A stretch of 64,000 nucleotides of DNA from Ruoffia halotolerans (GTDB lineage Bacteria; Bacillota; Bacilli; Lactobacillales; Aerococcaceae): positions 1 through 64,000 of the forward strand of contig NZ_JACAOA010000001.1 of NCBI RefSeq assembly GCF_014049385.1. The letters run 5' to 3'. Both the position numbers and the translations under genes were made by a program. Shown piece by piece: positions 33,680 through 42,779 of this stretch; position 1 is the stretch's first letter, and every line of letters begins with the position of its first letter. The notes under the pieces are model-generated. The model was not told where the DNA came from. It saw only the letters and a program-made list of their open reading frames with translations, and made no database searches.

Positions 33680-34742
33680 TGAATTGTAAAATTAAGTGCG
33701 ACAAATAAAGAAACCCATAACAGGTTCGTGTAAAATGTTAGTAACGACAAAAACATAAACACGGAGGTCTGTTATGAGCTACACACATCTTACCATAGAG
33801 GAACGTTCAAAAATAGAAATACTCTATCAAGAAGGCTATAAAATTAATCGCATTGCTCAATTAATCGGGCGCCATCGGTCAACGATTTATCGAGAACTTA
33901 AACGATGCCTTTCAGATCAATACCAAGCTCAGAATACCCATGAAGGTGCCAATCAACGTGTACGTCTTAAGGGTAGAAATCCTAAGTACACGGTTGAGCT
34001 ACTTAAAGACATTCAAGATAAATTAGAACGTACATGGTCACCTGAACAAATTGTTGGACGAGATTATCAGGGAAAACTTTCCTTTAAATCCATCTATAAC
34101 TGGATTTACCAAGATATCTTAAAGGTGCCCCTAACTGTCTTAAGACACAAAGGAAAAAGTCGAGAGCCTCAAGAAACGCGAGGAAAGTTTAATATCGGCA
34201 CTCCCATCTCAAAACGCCCCAAATCTGTGAAGAATCGAAAAGAGTTCGGGCATTGGGAACTCGACACCGTTGTTTCTTCACGAGGCAAGAGTAAAGGTTG
34301 TTTTGCGAGCTTTGCAGAACGAAAAAGCCGTATGTATATTGCTTTACCCATGCCAAATCGCTCTAAAGTTGCTATGCAAACTGCGATTGAAGATTTGAGA
34401 GAAAACTTACCTAAGGAAGCTTTAAAGTCCTTTACCTCAGACCGAGGAAAAGAATTTGCTTGTTATCCTGAGGTCGAAGCAGCAGGGATTGATTTTTATT
34501 TTGCCGATGCTTATAGTGCCTGGCAAAGAGGAACCAATGAGAACTCTAACGGTTTACTACGTGAGTTTTTTCCTAAGAAAACAGACCTCGCTAGAGTGAT
34601 TACCCAAGAACTCAACCAAGCTTTGTGGTTAATGAATAATCGTCCTAGGAAATGCTTAGATTACCAAACACCCTTGGAAGTATTTTTACACGAACTCTTA
34701 TTAATTGAGTAAATAAATTGTCGCAATAATTATTGCAATTCA
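33680..34742 (+). mobile_element. IS30-family insertion sequence, complete
   Basis: A 1063 bp element bounded by 25 bp imperfect inverted repeats at 33680-33704 and 34718-34742. They share TGAATTG at the outer end and TGCGACAA at the inner end, with about 20 of 25 matches. It holds one intact transposase gene. No target-site duplication is evident in the flanking bases (IS30 elements make 2-3 bp duplications). The right repeat supplies the last codons and stop of the neighbouring MerR pseudogene. Confidence 0.88.
33774..34712 (+). CDS. IS30-family transposase
   Basis: A 312-residue, full-length transposase. The N-terminal helix-turn-helix (LTIEERSKIEILYQEGYKI, RHRSTIYRELKR) binds the ends. 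The catalytic DDE residues are in WELDTV, FTSDRGKEF and RGTNENSNGLLREF. The C-terminus NNRPRKCLDYQTPLEVF is typical. GGAGG precedes the ATG. The frame is intact, so the element is potentially active. Confidence 0.95.
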   Translation: MSYTHLTIEERSKIEILYQEGYKINRIAQLIGRHRSTIYRELKRCLSDQYQAQNTHEGANQRVRLKGRNPKYTVELLKDIQDKLERTWSPEQIVGRDYQGKLSFKSIYNWIYQDILKVPLTVLRHKGKSREPQETRGKFNIGTPISKRPKSVKNRKEFGHWELDTVVSSRGKSKGCFASFAERKSRMYIALPMPNRSKVAMQTAIEDLRENLPKEALKSFTSDRGKEFACYPEVEAAGIDFYFADAYSAWQRGTNENSNGLLREFFPKKTDLARVITQELNQALWLMNNRPRKCLDYQTPLEVFLHELLLIE

Positions 34743-35500
34743 ACTTGTAAAAAAAACTTGATTGCTTCGTATAAGTAATCTGCTGCACCTTCAGTAATAT
34801 CTTCATAGTATTTCTTGAAACGCTCATCTTGTGTATACATTTGAGCTAAGCCAATATGTGCTTCTTCAGAGTATAAATCATCTGGCCAAACCATTATTAG
34901 CCATTCTTTATGTAATTCAGCAACATGTTGCCCATCTGCACTTTCAGGTTTCCCTTCTGGTACAGCATTAACTAAAGCCTTACTGATTTCTTCATTAAGC
35001 TTTTCAATACGTTCATACTGTTCTTGCGTTAAATTACCAAATTTTTTATTTGATGAATCAATGACAGCTTCATTGTATTTTTCTCTGATTTCCTTACCAT
35101 ATTTTTCTTCATTGGCGTTAATTTGTTGTTTTTTAAATCCTTCAAATTCTTCTTTAGACATTGTTAAGTCCTCCTTGTAAATTTTAATTGTGTTTTCGAC
35201 TGTATTCATCAATTGACTAATACGGTCTTTTTCCGATTTGAGGTGTAGGTAATGTGTTTCCAACGCTTTAATACGATCAAATTCGGAAAAATTAATAATC
35301 GCATGAATTTCCTCTAATGTGATGCCAAATTCTCGGTAAAACATTATTTGTTGCAACATTTTCACTTCATCTTCACTATAAACTCGATACCCATTCTCTT
35401 CGACATACGCAGGTTTTAATAAATCAATCGTATCCTAATGACGCAAAGTCCTTGTACTAATACCGGCTAATTTTGCTAATTCTCCAATTGAATAACTCAT
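34730..35500 (-). pseudogene. MerR-family regulator with TipAS domain, nonsense-interrupted and 3'-truncated
   Basis: The intact frame would run from ATG 35500 (RBS GAGGTGAG): MSYSIGELAKLAGISTRTLRH, a stop, then DTIDLLKPAYVEE. The stop TAG (35435-35437) replaces the tyrosine of the canonical RHYD motif in the DNA-binding helix-turn-helix. The frame stays open afterwards through the coiled coil and the TipAS effector domain (SKEEFEGFKKQQINANEEKYG, RFKKYYEDITEGAADYL). The last four codons (V-E-L-Q region) and the stop lie within the IS30 right inverted repeat, so the native 3' end is lost. A shorter product from an internal start could still contain the TipAS-like domain. Confidence 0.9.
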
Positions 35501-35573
35501 TTCCTCACCTCTTCATACAGATTACACCTTAACGCTACGTCAAGGTCAAGCGCTTTTAAAATGTTATCCAAAA

Positions 35574-35614
35574 TAATAAAAAATCAGCCGGTGCATTCAA
35601 TGCATCGACTGACT
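35574..35614 (-). terminator. Terminator of the MATE transporter gene
   Basis: A 15 bp stem (35582-35596 with 35600-35614, several wobbles) and a T-rich tail on the minus strand. Confidence 0.75.
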
Positions 35615-35619
35615 TAACT

Positions 35620-36972
35620 TTATTGAGTTGCTTTTTGCTGTTGCAATTCAACTAACTTCTTATTGCGTTTGTAATAGGCTGGAACTAAAGTAAGTACAGC
35701 ACCTAACCACGCCATTGGATTGGAGATAACTGGACCGGCAAAGCCAATAAGCCCACTTAAACCAAACGCCGCAATGATTCTCATCGTTAATTCCATCACT
35801 CCTGCGACTGTCGGGATAAAACTATCTCCTAAACCTTGCAGAGTGTAACGAAGGATAAATAGAATCGCTAAAATCCAATAAAATGGACCGGTTAATTGGA
35901 AATAGTATTGTCCGTAACTTCTCAGAACTTGTTTGGAAGAACTGTCTCCGAAGACACTCGTTAATTCTCCACCGAATAAGAATAAAACAACTGAGAAGAG
36001 TATTGACACGGATATCGAAAGAACAAGCACTTGCTTTACGCCTCTTAAGATACGGTCGTATTTTTTGGCACCGAAGTTTTGTCCAACATACGTGGCCATT
36101 GATACTCCAAATGACATTAGAACAAAGACGACAATTTGATCAATCTTTTGAGCTGCTGAGTAACCTGCAACGGCTTCAGCTCCTAATGTATTTAAGGCAA
36201 TTGTTACAGACATTGATCCAATCGCAATAATTGAAGATTGAAACGCCATTGGGAATCCAATCCGGCAATGTTGAATCACTTCATCTTTACGCATCTTAAA
36301 ATGTCTTGCTTTAACTTTTAATAAATAAACTTTCTTTTGAATATAGAATAAGCAAATTAAAGAGGCGATTAATTGTGATACCATTGTCGCAGTCGCTACC
36401 CCAGCTACTCCCATATCAAAAACTAGGATAAAGATATAATCTAAGATAATGTTAATCACAACCGCAATGACTAAAGCAATCACCGGTGTCCGACTATCTC
36501 CTAAAGCTCTCATTAAGTTACTTAACATATTGAATAGAATGGTAATAGCCATAAATCCAAAGATAATAATTAAATAATCATAGGTGTACTGAATGATTTC
36601 AGCCGGCGTATTCATTAAATAAAGAATATCCCATAAGAAAAACATACTCAATGCCGTCATCACAATAACGACTAAAGTCGATAGTACCCCATTGATTGCG
36701 ACACTTCGACTGACCTTTTCATAATCACGTGCCCCGTACGCTTGCGCCGTTGGAATTGCCATTCCAGCAGTGAACCCTTGCGAGAAACCAACCACAAAGA
36801 ACATGACACTCCCTGCTGCACCAATACCTGCTAGAGCATTCACGCCCAACGTCCGTCCGACAATGAAGGTATCCACCATGTTATAGAATAATTGAAAAAT
36901 ATTACCTATAATTAAAGGTATAGAAAATAATAGAATTTGTTTGATCGGTGTTCCCGACGTCATATCTTTCAC
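35620..36972 (-). CDS. MATE-family multidrug/cation efflux transporter
   Basis: A 450-residue membrane protein with 12 predicted helices in two homologous halves. MATE features are the opening SGTPIKQILLFSIPLIIGNIF, VDTFIVGRTLG, QAYGARDYE in the first half and YVGQNFGAKKYDRI in the second. It probably exports drugs or metabolites by Na+ or H+ antiport. The start is GTG 36972, nine bases after AGGAGG. It lies upstream of the broken MerR/TipAS regulator on the same strand. TipAS regulators often control drug pumps, so loss of the regulator may affect it (inference), although a terminator separates the two. Confidence 0.88.
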   Translation of the reverse strand: MKDMTSGTPIKQILLFSIPLIIGNIFQLFYNMVDTFIVGRTLGVNALAGIGAAGSVMFFVVGFSQGFTAGMAIPTAQAYGARDYEKVSRSVAINGVLSTLVVIVMTALSMFFLWDILYLMNTPAEIIQYTYDYLIIIFGFMAITILFNMLSNLMRALGDSRTPVIALVIAVVINIILDYIFILVFDMGVAGVATATMVSQLIASLICLFYIQKKVYLLKVKARHFKMRKDEVIQHCRIGFPMAFQSSIIAIGSMSVTIALNTLGAEAVAGYSAAQKIDQIVVFVLMSFGVSMATYVGQNFGAKKYDRILRGVKQVLVLSISVSILFSVVLFLFGGELTSVFGDSSSKQVLRSYGQYYFQLTGPFYWILAILFILRYTLQGLGDSFIPTVAGVMELTMRIIAAFGLSGLIGFAGPVISNPMAWLGAVLTLVPAYYKRNKKLVELQQQKATQ

Positions 36973-37050
36973 AAACGTGTTCCTCCTACTTTATTTATTT
37001 CTTACGTAAGTATATGTTAAAAGTTTTTAGGTTACAACATTAATCAATGT

Positions 37051-37093
37051 AAATATAAAAACCTAATGATAGCAACTAGGTTAATCATTAGGT
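37051..37093 (-). terminator. Terminator of the AI-2E permease gene
   Basis: Stem ACCTAATGAT/ATCATTAGGT with TTTTTATATTT on the minus strand. Confidence 0.75.
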
Positions 37094-37106
37094 CTAAACT
37101 TTTAAA

Positions 37107-38252
37107 TTAGAATGTTAATTCACTTTCAAGATCTAACTCATAGTAATGTTCTTTGTATTCAACATTCGAACGAATGAGTTTATATATGACCGATGCAATA
37201 GGCACTCCTAGGAAGAAGCCGGCAGGTCCTAAGAGCCCCCCACCAATCGTTACCGCAATGAAAGTCCAGATACCTGGTAAACCAATCGATCCACCAACAA
37301 TTCTTGGATAAATCGCATTACTTTCAAGCTGTTGCAATACGATATTGAATAGAAGGAAGAAGAGTCCTTGAATCGGGTTTTGAACGAAGATTAGCATCGT
37401 TCCAATAACAGCTGATAAGATCGCCCCGACCATTGGTACTAAGGCCAGTGCTCCTGATAGAGCGCCAATCATACCTGCATAAGGGAAGTTAAATATCATC
37501 ATACCCACAGTTACTAACGTTCCGTAAATAATCGCTTCGATTAACATTCCCGTAATAAAACTAGAGAATGATTCATTCGTCACTCTTAAGACATACTTCA
37601 AACGTCGGAAGTGGTCTCTCTTCATATAAGCACGCAGTACGCGTTTAACTTGTCTTTGTATCTTTTCTTTTGAAAGTAAGGCGTAAATTGCGACGACTAA
37701 TATAACAACTAATCTAAATAAAGATGACGTTAATAATTGGAAAGTCGTAAACGTTGACCCTAAAATGTTATTAGCAAAACTCGCCGCATCTCGGGCAATA
37801 TTTTCCCAATTAATATTTAAGTTGTTAATCAATGTATCAATTTGAGGATAAATCTCTTCAAGATCCTCAATCCACCTTTGAATATATTCAACCATTAATG
37901 GTAAGTTTTCTAATAAAGTTTGTACTAGGGAAATTAATTGTGGAATGATGAGCCATAACACTAGAACAATAACAATAATAACTGTAATCAGTGCCAGTAA
38001 TATCGAAACTGGACGTCTTGCACGAATAAGTAGCTCATTATCCGTTTCTGGAAACCAGAACCCCTCATACATCACCATAATTAAATTCAAAATATATGCA
38101 AATACAAACCCATAAACAACAGGAGAAATTACATCCCAAAGCTCTCTCAAGCCAGCAAAAATGTGCTGATAATTAAAAATAACTAGAATAAATACTGCAG
38201 CTAAACTAACGTACTTCATGACCATTCGATCTAAACGGCCTAATTTATCCAT
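37107..38252 (-). CDS. AI-2E family transporter (PurR-type permease)
   Basis: A 381-residue membrane protein with about eight hydrophobic segments and the long central amphipathic region (about 100-165) typical of the family. The C-terminal conserved block is LVPMVGAILSAVIG, QQLESNAIYPRIVGGSIGLPG and GGGLLGPAGFFLGVPIASVIY. Characterised members include Na+/Li+-H+ antiporters and an AI-2 exporter, so the substrate is open. The ATG has GGGGGG upstream. It is preceded by an extended -10 promoter and ends in its own terminator. Confidence 0.87.
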   Translation of the reverse strand: MDKLGRLDRMVMKYVSLAAVFILVIFNYQHIFAGLRELWDVISPVVYGFVFAYILNLIMVMYEGFWFPETDNELLIRARRPVSILLALITVIIVIVLVLWLIIPQLISLVQTLLENLPLMVEYIQRWIEDLEEIYPQIDTLINNLNINWENIARDAASFANNILGSTFTTFQLLTSSLFRLVVILVVAIYALLSKEKIQRQVKRVLRAYMKRDHFRRLKYVLRVTNESFSSFITGMLIEAIIYGTLVTVGMMIFNFPYAGMIGALSGALALVPMVGAILSAVIGTMLIFVQNPIQGLFFLLFNIVLQQLESNAIYPRIVGGSIGLPGIWTFIAVTIGGGLLGPAGFFLGVPIASVIYKLIRSNVEYKEHYYELDLESELTF

Positions 38253-38279
38253 TAAATCCCCCCCTCTATATGCACATAT

Positions 38280-38289
38280 ACTATACCAT
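38280..38289 (-). promoter_or_regulatory. Extended -10 of the AI-2E permease gene
   Basis: Minus-strand TGGTATAGT, an extended -10 element with no convincing -35, about 30 bp before the start codon. Confidence 0.4.
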
Positions 38290-38336
38290 GTTTTTATTAG
38301 CGATTACGAACAGTTTCATTACAATGTGGAGTTATT

Positions 38337-39248
38337 TTATACTTGCCAGACAACTAATAACATTGACATAATAATAATCGAAATGATAATAGATAATGAA
38401 TTTATAATTGCTGATAATTCAAAATTCTCCCCATACATCCGTGTATACATTGTTGCAACGCCTGAAACCGGCGCAAAGGCAAGAATCGCTAAGGTTTGCC
38501 GAATTTCTAAACTAAATGGTAATAAAAAATATAATAATGTTGAAATCCCTGCTGCTACAACATAACGACCAGATAATGTCTTAATTAAGAGCCGGACATG
38601 TTCCTTATGAATCCTTAAATCTAAGGCAACACCAATCATAAACATCGACAAGAACGTATTCCCATTCCCAATAATTTGGGTCACATCCGTAACAAAACTT
38701 GGTAATTGTAGTGAAAAAAGCGATAGGGTAATCATCACAATATAGACAATAACTGAAGGTGAACTCATCATCGTGCGGAAGATATACCCAATATTAATCT
38801 TACTCTCCCCGTCCCTGACACTCTTTGCCATACCATAGTTTCCTCCTAAAACCATGAAAGCACTCCCGGCATCGAACAAGCTTACTGCCAAAATCGCTAC
38901 TTCAGAGAAAAAGAAAGAAATAAAAGGTAAAGAAAAGTTTCCAATATTATAACCATTCATATTCAACATTAAAAAACCTTTCTCTGTTGGTGTTTTACCT
39001 AACAAATGCGAGAATATAATATACACCCAATTACATAAAAATCCAATAATACTAATAATAATCAGTGTTGGAGGAAAGCTCAATCCATTTAAATTTGAAA
39101 TAATTGCACTCGGTAACGTTAGATAAAAAATTAATTTAGAAATCGTATCAAAATCTCTTTCCCTGACAAAGTAACCTCGAGTTGTTAAGACATTTGCCAA
39201 TATAATAACTGACACTAGAACTGCCGCTTTAATAATTGTTTCGACCAT
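38337..39248 (-). CDS. AEC-family (auxin efflux carrier-like) permease
   Basis: A 303-residue protein with about ten hydrophobic segments in two five-helix units. The LTLPSAIISNLNG motif in the N-terminal half, NMNGYNIGNFSLPFISFFF, and FAPVSGVATMYTRMYG at the end match AEC transporters such as malate or other carboxylate permeases. The start is ATG 39248 behind AAAGGA; earlier in-frame ATGs lack a site. The gene begins 55 bp after the secreted phosphoesterase stop. The substrate is unknown. Confidence 0.83.
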   Translation of the reverse strand: MVETIIKAAVLVSVIILANVLTTRGYFVRERDFDTISKLIFYLTLPSAIISNLNGLSFPPTLIIISIIGFLCNWVYIIFSHLLGKTPTEKGFLMLNMNGYNIGNFSLPFISFFFSEVAILAVSLFDAGSAFMVLGGNYGMAKSVRDGESKINIGYIFRTMMSSPSVIVYIVMITLSLFSLQLPSFVTDVTQIIGNGNTFLSMFMIGVALDLRIHKEHVRLLIKTLSGRYVVAAGISTLLYFLLPFSLEIRQTLAILAFAPVSGVATMYTRMYGENFELSAIINSLSIIISIIIMSMLLVVWQV

Positions 39249-39303
39249 TATGTTGTCCTTTCTATCCGTTTGATATGTGCGTCGTAAGTACATGCATGCC
39301 AAA

Positions 39304-40575
39304 TTACCATCTATACTCTTGGTGATTATAATTTGCTTGATCAATTAAAACTTGTAGATAACGGTTCATCGACTCTGTATAAGGACTAATTAGTTTCTCA
39401 AAAGTATCTTCGTAGGCAGAGACAGTTGCTTCCCAAATATTCGAGATATTTCCAGCAAAGAAAGCTAAATTTAATTCCTGTGTTAACTGTTTTAATTCAT
39501 CTTTTCGATCTTTATTGGAATCCAATTTCTCATTTGCTTTAGTAAAGACTTGTTTGAGGTAAGTATCATAATTGAGTAAATTTGGATCTTCTGTCTTAGT
39601 CTCTTTTGACCAAGCATCCATATCTAATTTTATTTGTTGATACGACTTCTGGTTCTTATCAATCACAACTTCGCCAATCACACTCGGTTGAACAGCAAAC
39701 GCTCCTGTCGCAATGTCAGTCACTTGCCCTTCTTGCGCGATATGTTGAGCATGCATATGCCCACTCAATGTTACAGGTATTTGATATTTTTCTAAAATAT
39801 TCTTCAAGCTATCATAATTACCCAACACAAAATTCTGACCCATCAATTCAAAATGCGGAATAGAACTATGGTGTAAAACAACCGTCACTTCAACGTCTGC
39901 TTCCGTAATAGTCCTTAATTTATCCTCCAACCAAATGAGGGTTTCGTCTCTCAATTCTCCTTTAGATACGGGCGGTTGGTCATTGCCTTCTCCATGATAA
40001 ATATTACTATCTAACATTACTAACCAATGATCGCTCATTAATTGAGTAATATAACTTAAGCTCGCATCATCTTGGTAAGTTGCTTCTCCATAGCCAAAGG
40101 AATTCATTAATTTTTTAAATTCTGCGGGAGTAATTTGTTTATCCCTCACAGCTCTACTATCAGTAAATGAACTTGCCCAACCATTGTTAATATCATGATT
40201 GCCAGGTATCACAAAAACTTCCGTACCTAAAGCTTCGATTTTTGCAAATGCTTTCTGAAGTTCGACTAAACTTTGATACTCTCCGTTTAAAGTCAAATCA
40301 CCTACAACTAATAAAGCATTCGGTTGCTGTTCTGCCTTTTCGATTTGATAAGCAAGGGCTTCAAGCCGTTCATTGGAGTAAAAAACTTCCAGACCAGCAC
40401 CAGTATCTTGTAATTTCTGAATGCGGCGCCCTTCAACATATAAGCTTGGTGATAAATGATGGACATCGGCCACAACCCATAATCTCAAATCGGACTGCGC
40501 TTTAGACGCCTGTGCGCCAGTCATTGCAAAGAAAATACAAAGAAAGAATACTAAAAACTTAAAAACCTTTCTCAT
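39304..40575 (-). CDS. Secreted calcineurin-like metallophosphoesterase
   Basis: 423 residues from ATG 40575 behind AGGAGGAGG. The signal peptide (about 1-24) ends GAQASKA, without a lipobox. The metal-binding motifs of calcineurin-like enzymes are in order: D37-x-H39 (VADVHH), GDLTLNG, PGNHDI, VLHHSS and SGHMHAQH. It should hydrolyse phosphomono- or diesters outside the cell. A helical C-terminal extension of about 130 residues has no recognised domain. It may be co-transcribed with the AEC permease, possibly to salvage a released product, which is inference. Confidence 0.85.
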   Translation of the reverse strand: MRKVFKFLVFFLCIFFAMTGAQASKAQSDLRLWVVADVHHLSPSLYVEGRRIQKLQDTGAGLEVFYSNERLEALAYQIEKAEQQPNALLVVGDLTLNGEYQSLVELQKAFAKIEALGTEVFVIPGNHDINNGWASSFTDSRAVRDKQITPAEFKKLMNSFGYGEATYQDDASLSYITQLMSDHWLVMLDSNIYHGEGNDQPPVSKGELRDETLIWLEDKLRTITEADVEVTVVLHHSSIPHFELMGQNFVLGNYDSLKNILEKYQIPVTLSGHMHAQHIAQEGQVTDIATGAFAVQPSVIGEVVIDKNQKSYQQIKLDMDAWSKETKTEDPNLLNYDTYLKQVFTKANEKLDSNKDRKDELKQLTQELNLAFFAGNISNIWEATVSAYEDTFEKLISPYTESMNRYLQVLIDQANYNHQEYRW

Positions 40576-40601
40576 TATCAACCTCCTCCTTTCAAGAACA
40601 A

Positions 40602-40632
40602 ACAAAAAAGACTATGAGAAATCTCATAATCT
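40602..40632 (-). terminator. Terminator upstream of the phosphoesterase gene
   Basis: Stem AGACTATGAG/CTCATAATCT with six Ts on the minus strand. It ends the DUF998-like gene and lies close to the phosphoesterase ribosome-binding site. Confidence 0.7.
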
Positions 40633-40662
40633 TATTATCCTATATTATTGAATGAATTCAAT

Positions 40663-41856
40663 CTATATATCTCTAGATTCTGTTTCTTTATTAAACTCAA
40701 TATCTATATCATACACGGGGATGGGCTCTCGACTCGCTTTATCAAGTGTTTGTAGTAGTAGCATCAACCAAGTAAAAGCAAGGGCAAATGAAACAATTTC
40801 AAATCCTGTTAAAGTAATATACCAGCCAGTTAAATAATAATAAGTAACAACGAACAACATAATACCTAACACATAAGATGTAATCACAAATTCTCGTGAC
40901 ACCTTAGGCACAAACCACTTGATGCTGATAATCATTGCGATAATCATATATACTAGCATGCCTGCAGATTGGTTATGATATTTAGGCATATTTCCCGGTC
41001 CATCACTTGGGAAATAACCAACAAGTCCTAGGCAAATTGCTGTAATCGTAAGTAATATTCTTAGGATTGTTAGTGGACGGTGTTTTAGATAAATCTTCTT
41101 TAAACCAACAAATAAATTATCCACTAAAGCGATCATCATAAACGCAGACAACATTAAAGTGAAGTTAAATTGCCAAGCACCACTCGCCTCTTGCGTTCCT
41201 AAGAAACTTAAATTTCGCTGCCACCACTGTGCCTCACTATTGGTAATCATTGAGATAATCACTCCACTTAAAATGACCAAAACTAATAATTTGGTCATTA
41301 AAGACGTCGAAAGGATCATCACAAAACTGATCATGACATAATTAACAATTGATATAAAGATAAAAGTCAGTAAGGTTGATAAATAAATATCTAAAACTAA
41401 GCCTTCAAATAATAAATCTAAGAGGTAGAAAAAGAATAATATGGCTAAAGCAATGATGATGGCGAAAGATAATAATATCGTTGGAACATTCCGCCAATAA
41501 ATATTCTCCAAATTGGATAATCTTTTTCTTTTACCTACGATAAAAGCAATCGCAAAAGTAATGACTCCACTTATCGACCCAATCAGCAAAATCGCACTCG
41601 CAATCGAAATACGTCCCATTAATTGAATAAATAATTGCTCTCGGGAATTGAAAAAAAGAAAATATATCAAAGTTCCAATCACTGCAGGTATTAAGAAATT
41701 ACGTAAAGCAAGTTTCTGATGATTGCTTGAATGATTATTTGACTTTAGTACATATTCTTGACCATCTATCTTAAGTATCGCTTGATTGAATTGATTTACG
41801 CCAGACACTTCATCATTCACTATAACCCTTAGTTCTTTATCCTCATGGCTTCCCAT
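40663..41856 (-). CDS. DUF998-like multi-pass membrane protein
   Basis: A 397-residue protein with a cytoplasmic N-terminal part (about 1-50) and about ten hydrophobic helices. The stretch WWQRNLSFLGT, GAWQFNFTLM, then GLVGYFPSDG and the later YHNQSAGMLVY resembles the DUF998 arrangement (S-x-LG, W-x-FN, G-x-FP, H-x-x-A). The function is unknown. It starts about 35 bp after the HhH/NTF2-like gene stop, so the two are probably an operon. AGGTG precedes the ATG. Confidence 0.6.
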   Translation of the reverse strand: MGSHEDKELRVIVNDEVSGVNQFNQAILKIDGQEYVLKSNNHSSNHQKLALRNFLIPAVIGTLIYFLFFNSREQLFIQLMGRISIASAILLIGSISGVITFAIAFIVGKRKRLSNLENIYWRNVPTILLSFAIIIALAILFFFYLLDLLFEGLVLDIYLSTLLTFIFISIVNYVMISFVMILSTSLMTKLLVLVILSGVIISMITNSEAQWWQRNLSFLGTQEASGAWQFNFTLMLSAFMMIALVDNLFVGLKKIYLKHRPLTILRILLTITAICLGLVGYFPSDGPGNMPKYHNQSAGMLVYMIIAMIISIKWFVPKVSREFVITSYVLGIMLFVVTYYYLTGWYITLTGFEIVSFALAFTWLMLLLQTLDKASREPIPVYDIDIEFNKETESRDI

Positions 41857-41890
41857 TATGCACCTCGTATTTTATTAATATTATGCTCCC

Positions 41891-42484
41891 TTATTCAACT
41901 ACTTCAATCATATAAAATCTAATTGCTTTAATTAAAGCTTCTTTTTTTGTATTTTCAAATGTACAAAATGAAGCAAAATGTATTTTCTGTCCTGATTTTG
42001 CAATGACAACACCATCCGCTGCTCCATATTTCCCATGGGATAAAATACTCAGTAAATTTAAACTACTTAACTGTATATCTTTTTTATCAAAATAAGTGAT
42101 TAATTCATCAATCCCATTTATTGTTTGATCGCCGTTAATTTCCGTTTCTACAGTAGGATTAAGTGTTTCCTCTAGATTAGATTGCTTTCCAACAAAAATG
42201 CCTATAATAAAGTCTCTAATAACACGTCTTTTCGGCGCATTGTCACAACTTAAATCACCTAACAATAAAAAATCTGGCTTATATGGATGTGGTTCGGCGT
42301 CACTAAATGTTAAGTCGATATCAGTTAAGGCTGATTCTAATATGTTGATCGATTTTTGTCCCATTCCATGTAGCTTTAATAATTCATCTTTACTAAAATC
42401 AGCTACTTCCTCAAGCTGTGTTACATCAATTGTTTGAAGTGCGTTGGTAGCAACTTTTCCAATATTAGGTAAAGCGTGTGACAT
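41891..42484 (-). CDS. Helix-hairpin-helix + NTF2-like fusion protein (unknown function)
   Basis: 197 residues from ATG 42484, with GGAGAGG upstream. Residues 1-60 (LPNIGKVATNALQTIDVTQLEEVADFS, HGMGQKSINILESAL) form two helix-hairpin-helix-like GxG turns of the kind found in the RNA polymerase alpha C-terminal domain and DNA-repair proteins. Residues about 85-195 (RRVIRDFIIGIFV, TINGIDELITYF, GKYGAADGVV, HFASFCTFENTKKEAL, KAIRFYMIEV) read like a SnoaL/NTF2-type domain. I do not know this combination as a described family. It is likely cytoplasmic and is followed by a DUF998-like membrane protein. Confidence 0.6.
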   Translation of the reverse strand: MSHALPNIGKVATNALQTIDVTQLEEVADFSKDELLKLHGMGQKSINILESALTDIDLTFSDAEPHPYKPDFLLLGDLSCDNAPKRRVIRDFIIGIFVGKQSNLEETLNPTVETEINGDQTINGIDELITYFDKKDIQLSSLNLLSILSHGKYGAADGVVIAKSGQKIHFASFCTFENTKKEALIKAIRFYMIEVVE

Positions 42485-42520
42485 ATTACCCTCTCCTTCA
42501 GTTTTTTCACTGTATATCAC

Positions 42521-42685
42521 TATATTAATATATATAAGCCCATACTAAAAGGAGAAAATGCCTGAATTCAAAGATAAGCGTGAATAAGCTTACCTCAACA
42601 AGTGGAAGAATTAGTTTATAATATTCCACTTAAGCACCTCAGCTGAAACAATTTATTTTTATTCTTCTAGCTAGATGCAACTCAA
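42521..42685. other. Intergenic stretch with a decayed mini-ORF
   Basis: Contains AGGAG followed by ATG 42558 and nine codons (MPEFKDKRE) to TAA. Reading on gives AYLNKWKN and a stop at 42614. It could be a remnant of a small gene, but nothing else supports translation. No other feature was recognised. Confidence 0.25.
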
Positions 42686-42732
42686 AACAAAAAAACGTAT
42701 AAGCCTAACTTGCGCAAGCAAGGCTTATACGT
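42686..42732 (-). terminator. adhE terminator
   Basis: A 12 bp perfect stem ACGTATAAGCCT (42695-42706) / AGGCTTATACGT (42721-42732), extended by an inner TTGCGCAA palindrome, with seven Ts on the minus strand. Confidence 0.9.
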
Positions 42733-42779
42733 ATATAAAGGGGATCAAATTTAGGTATTACTAGATTCGTTGGATAATA

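Noticed and set aside
42558-42614. Nine-codon ORF with a good ribosome-binding site, readable through a stop to 18 codons
   Set aside because: Too short, interrupted, and no homology or conservation can be judged here; noted only in the intergenic entry.
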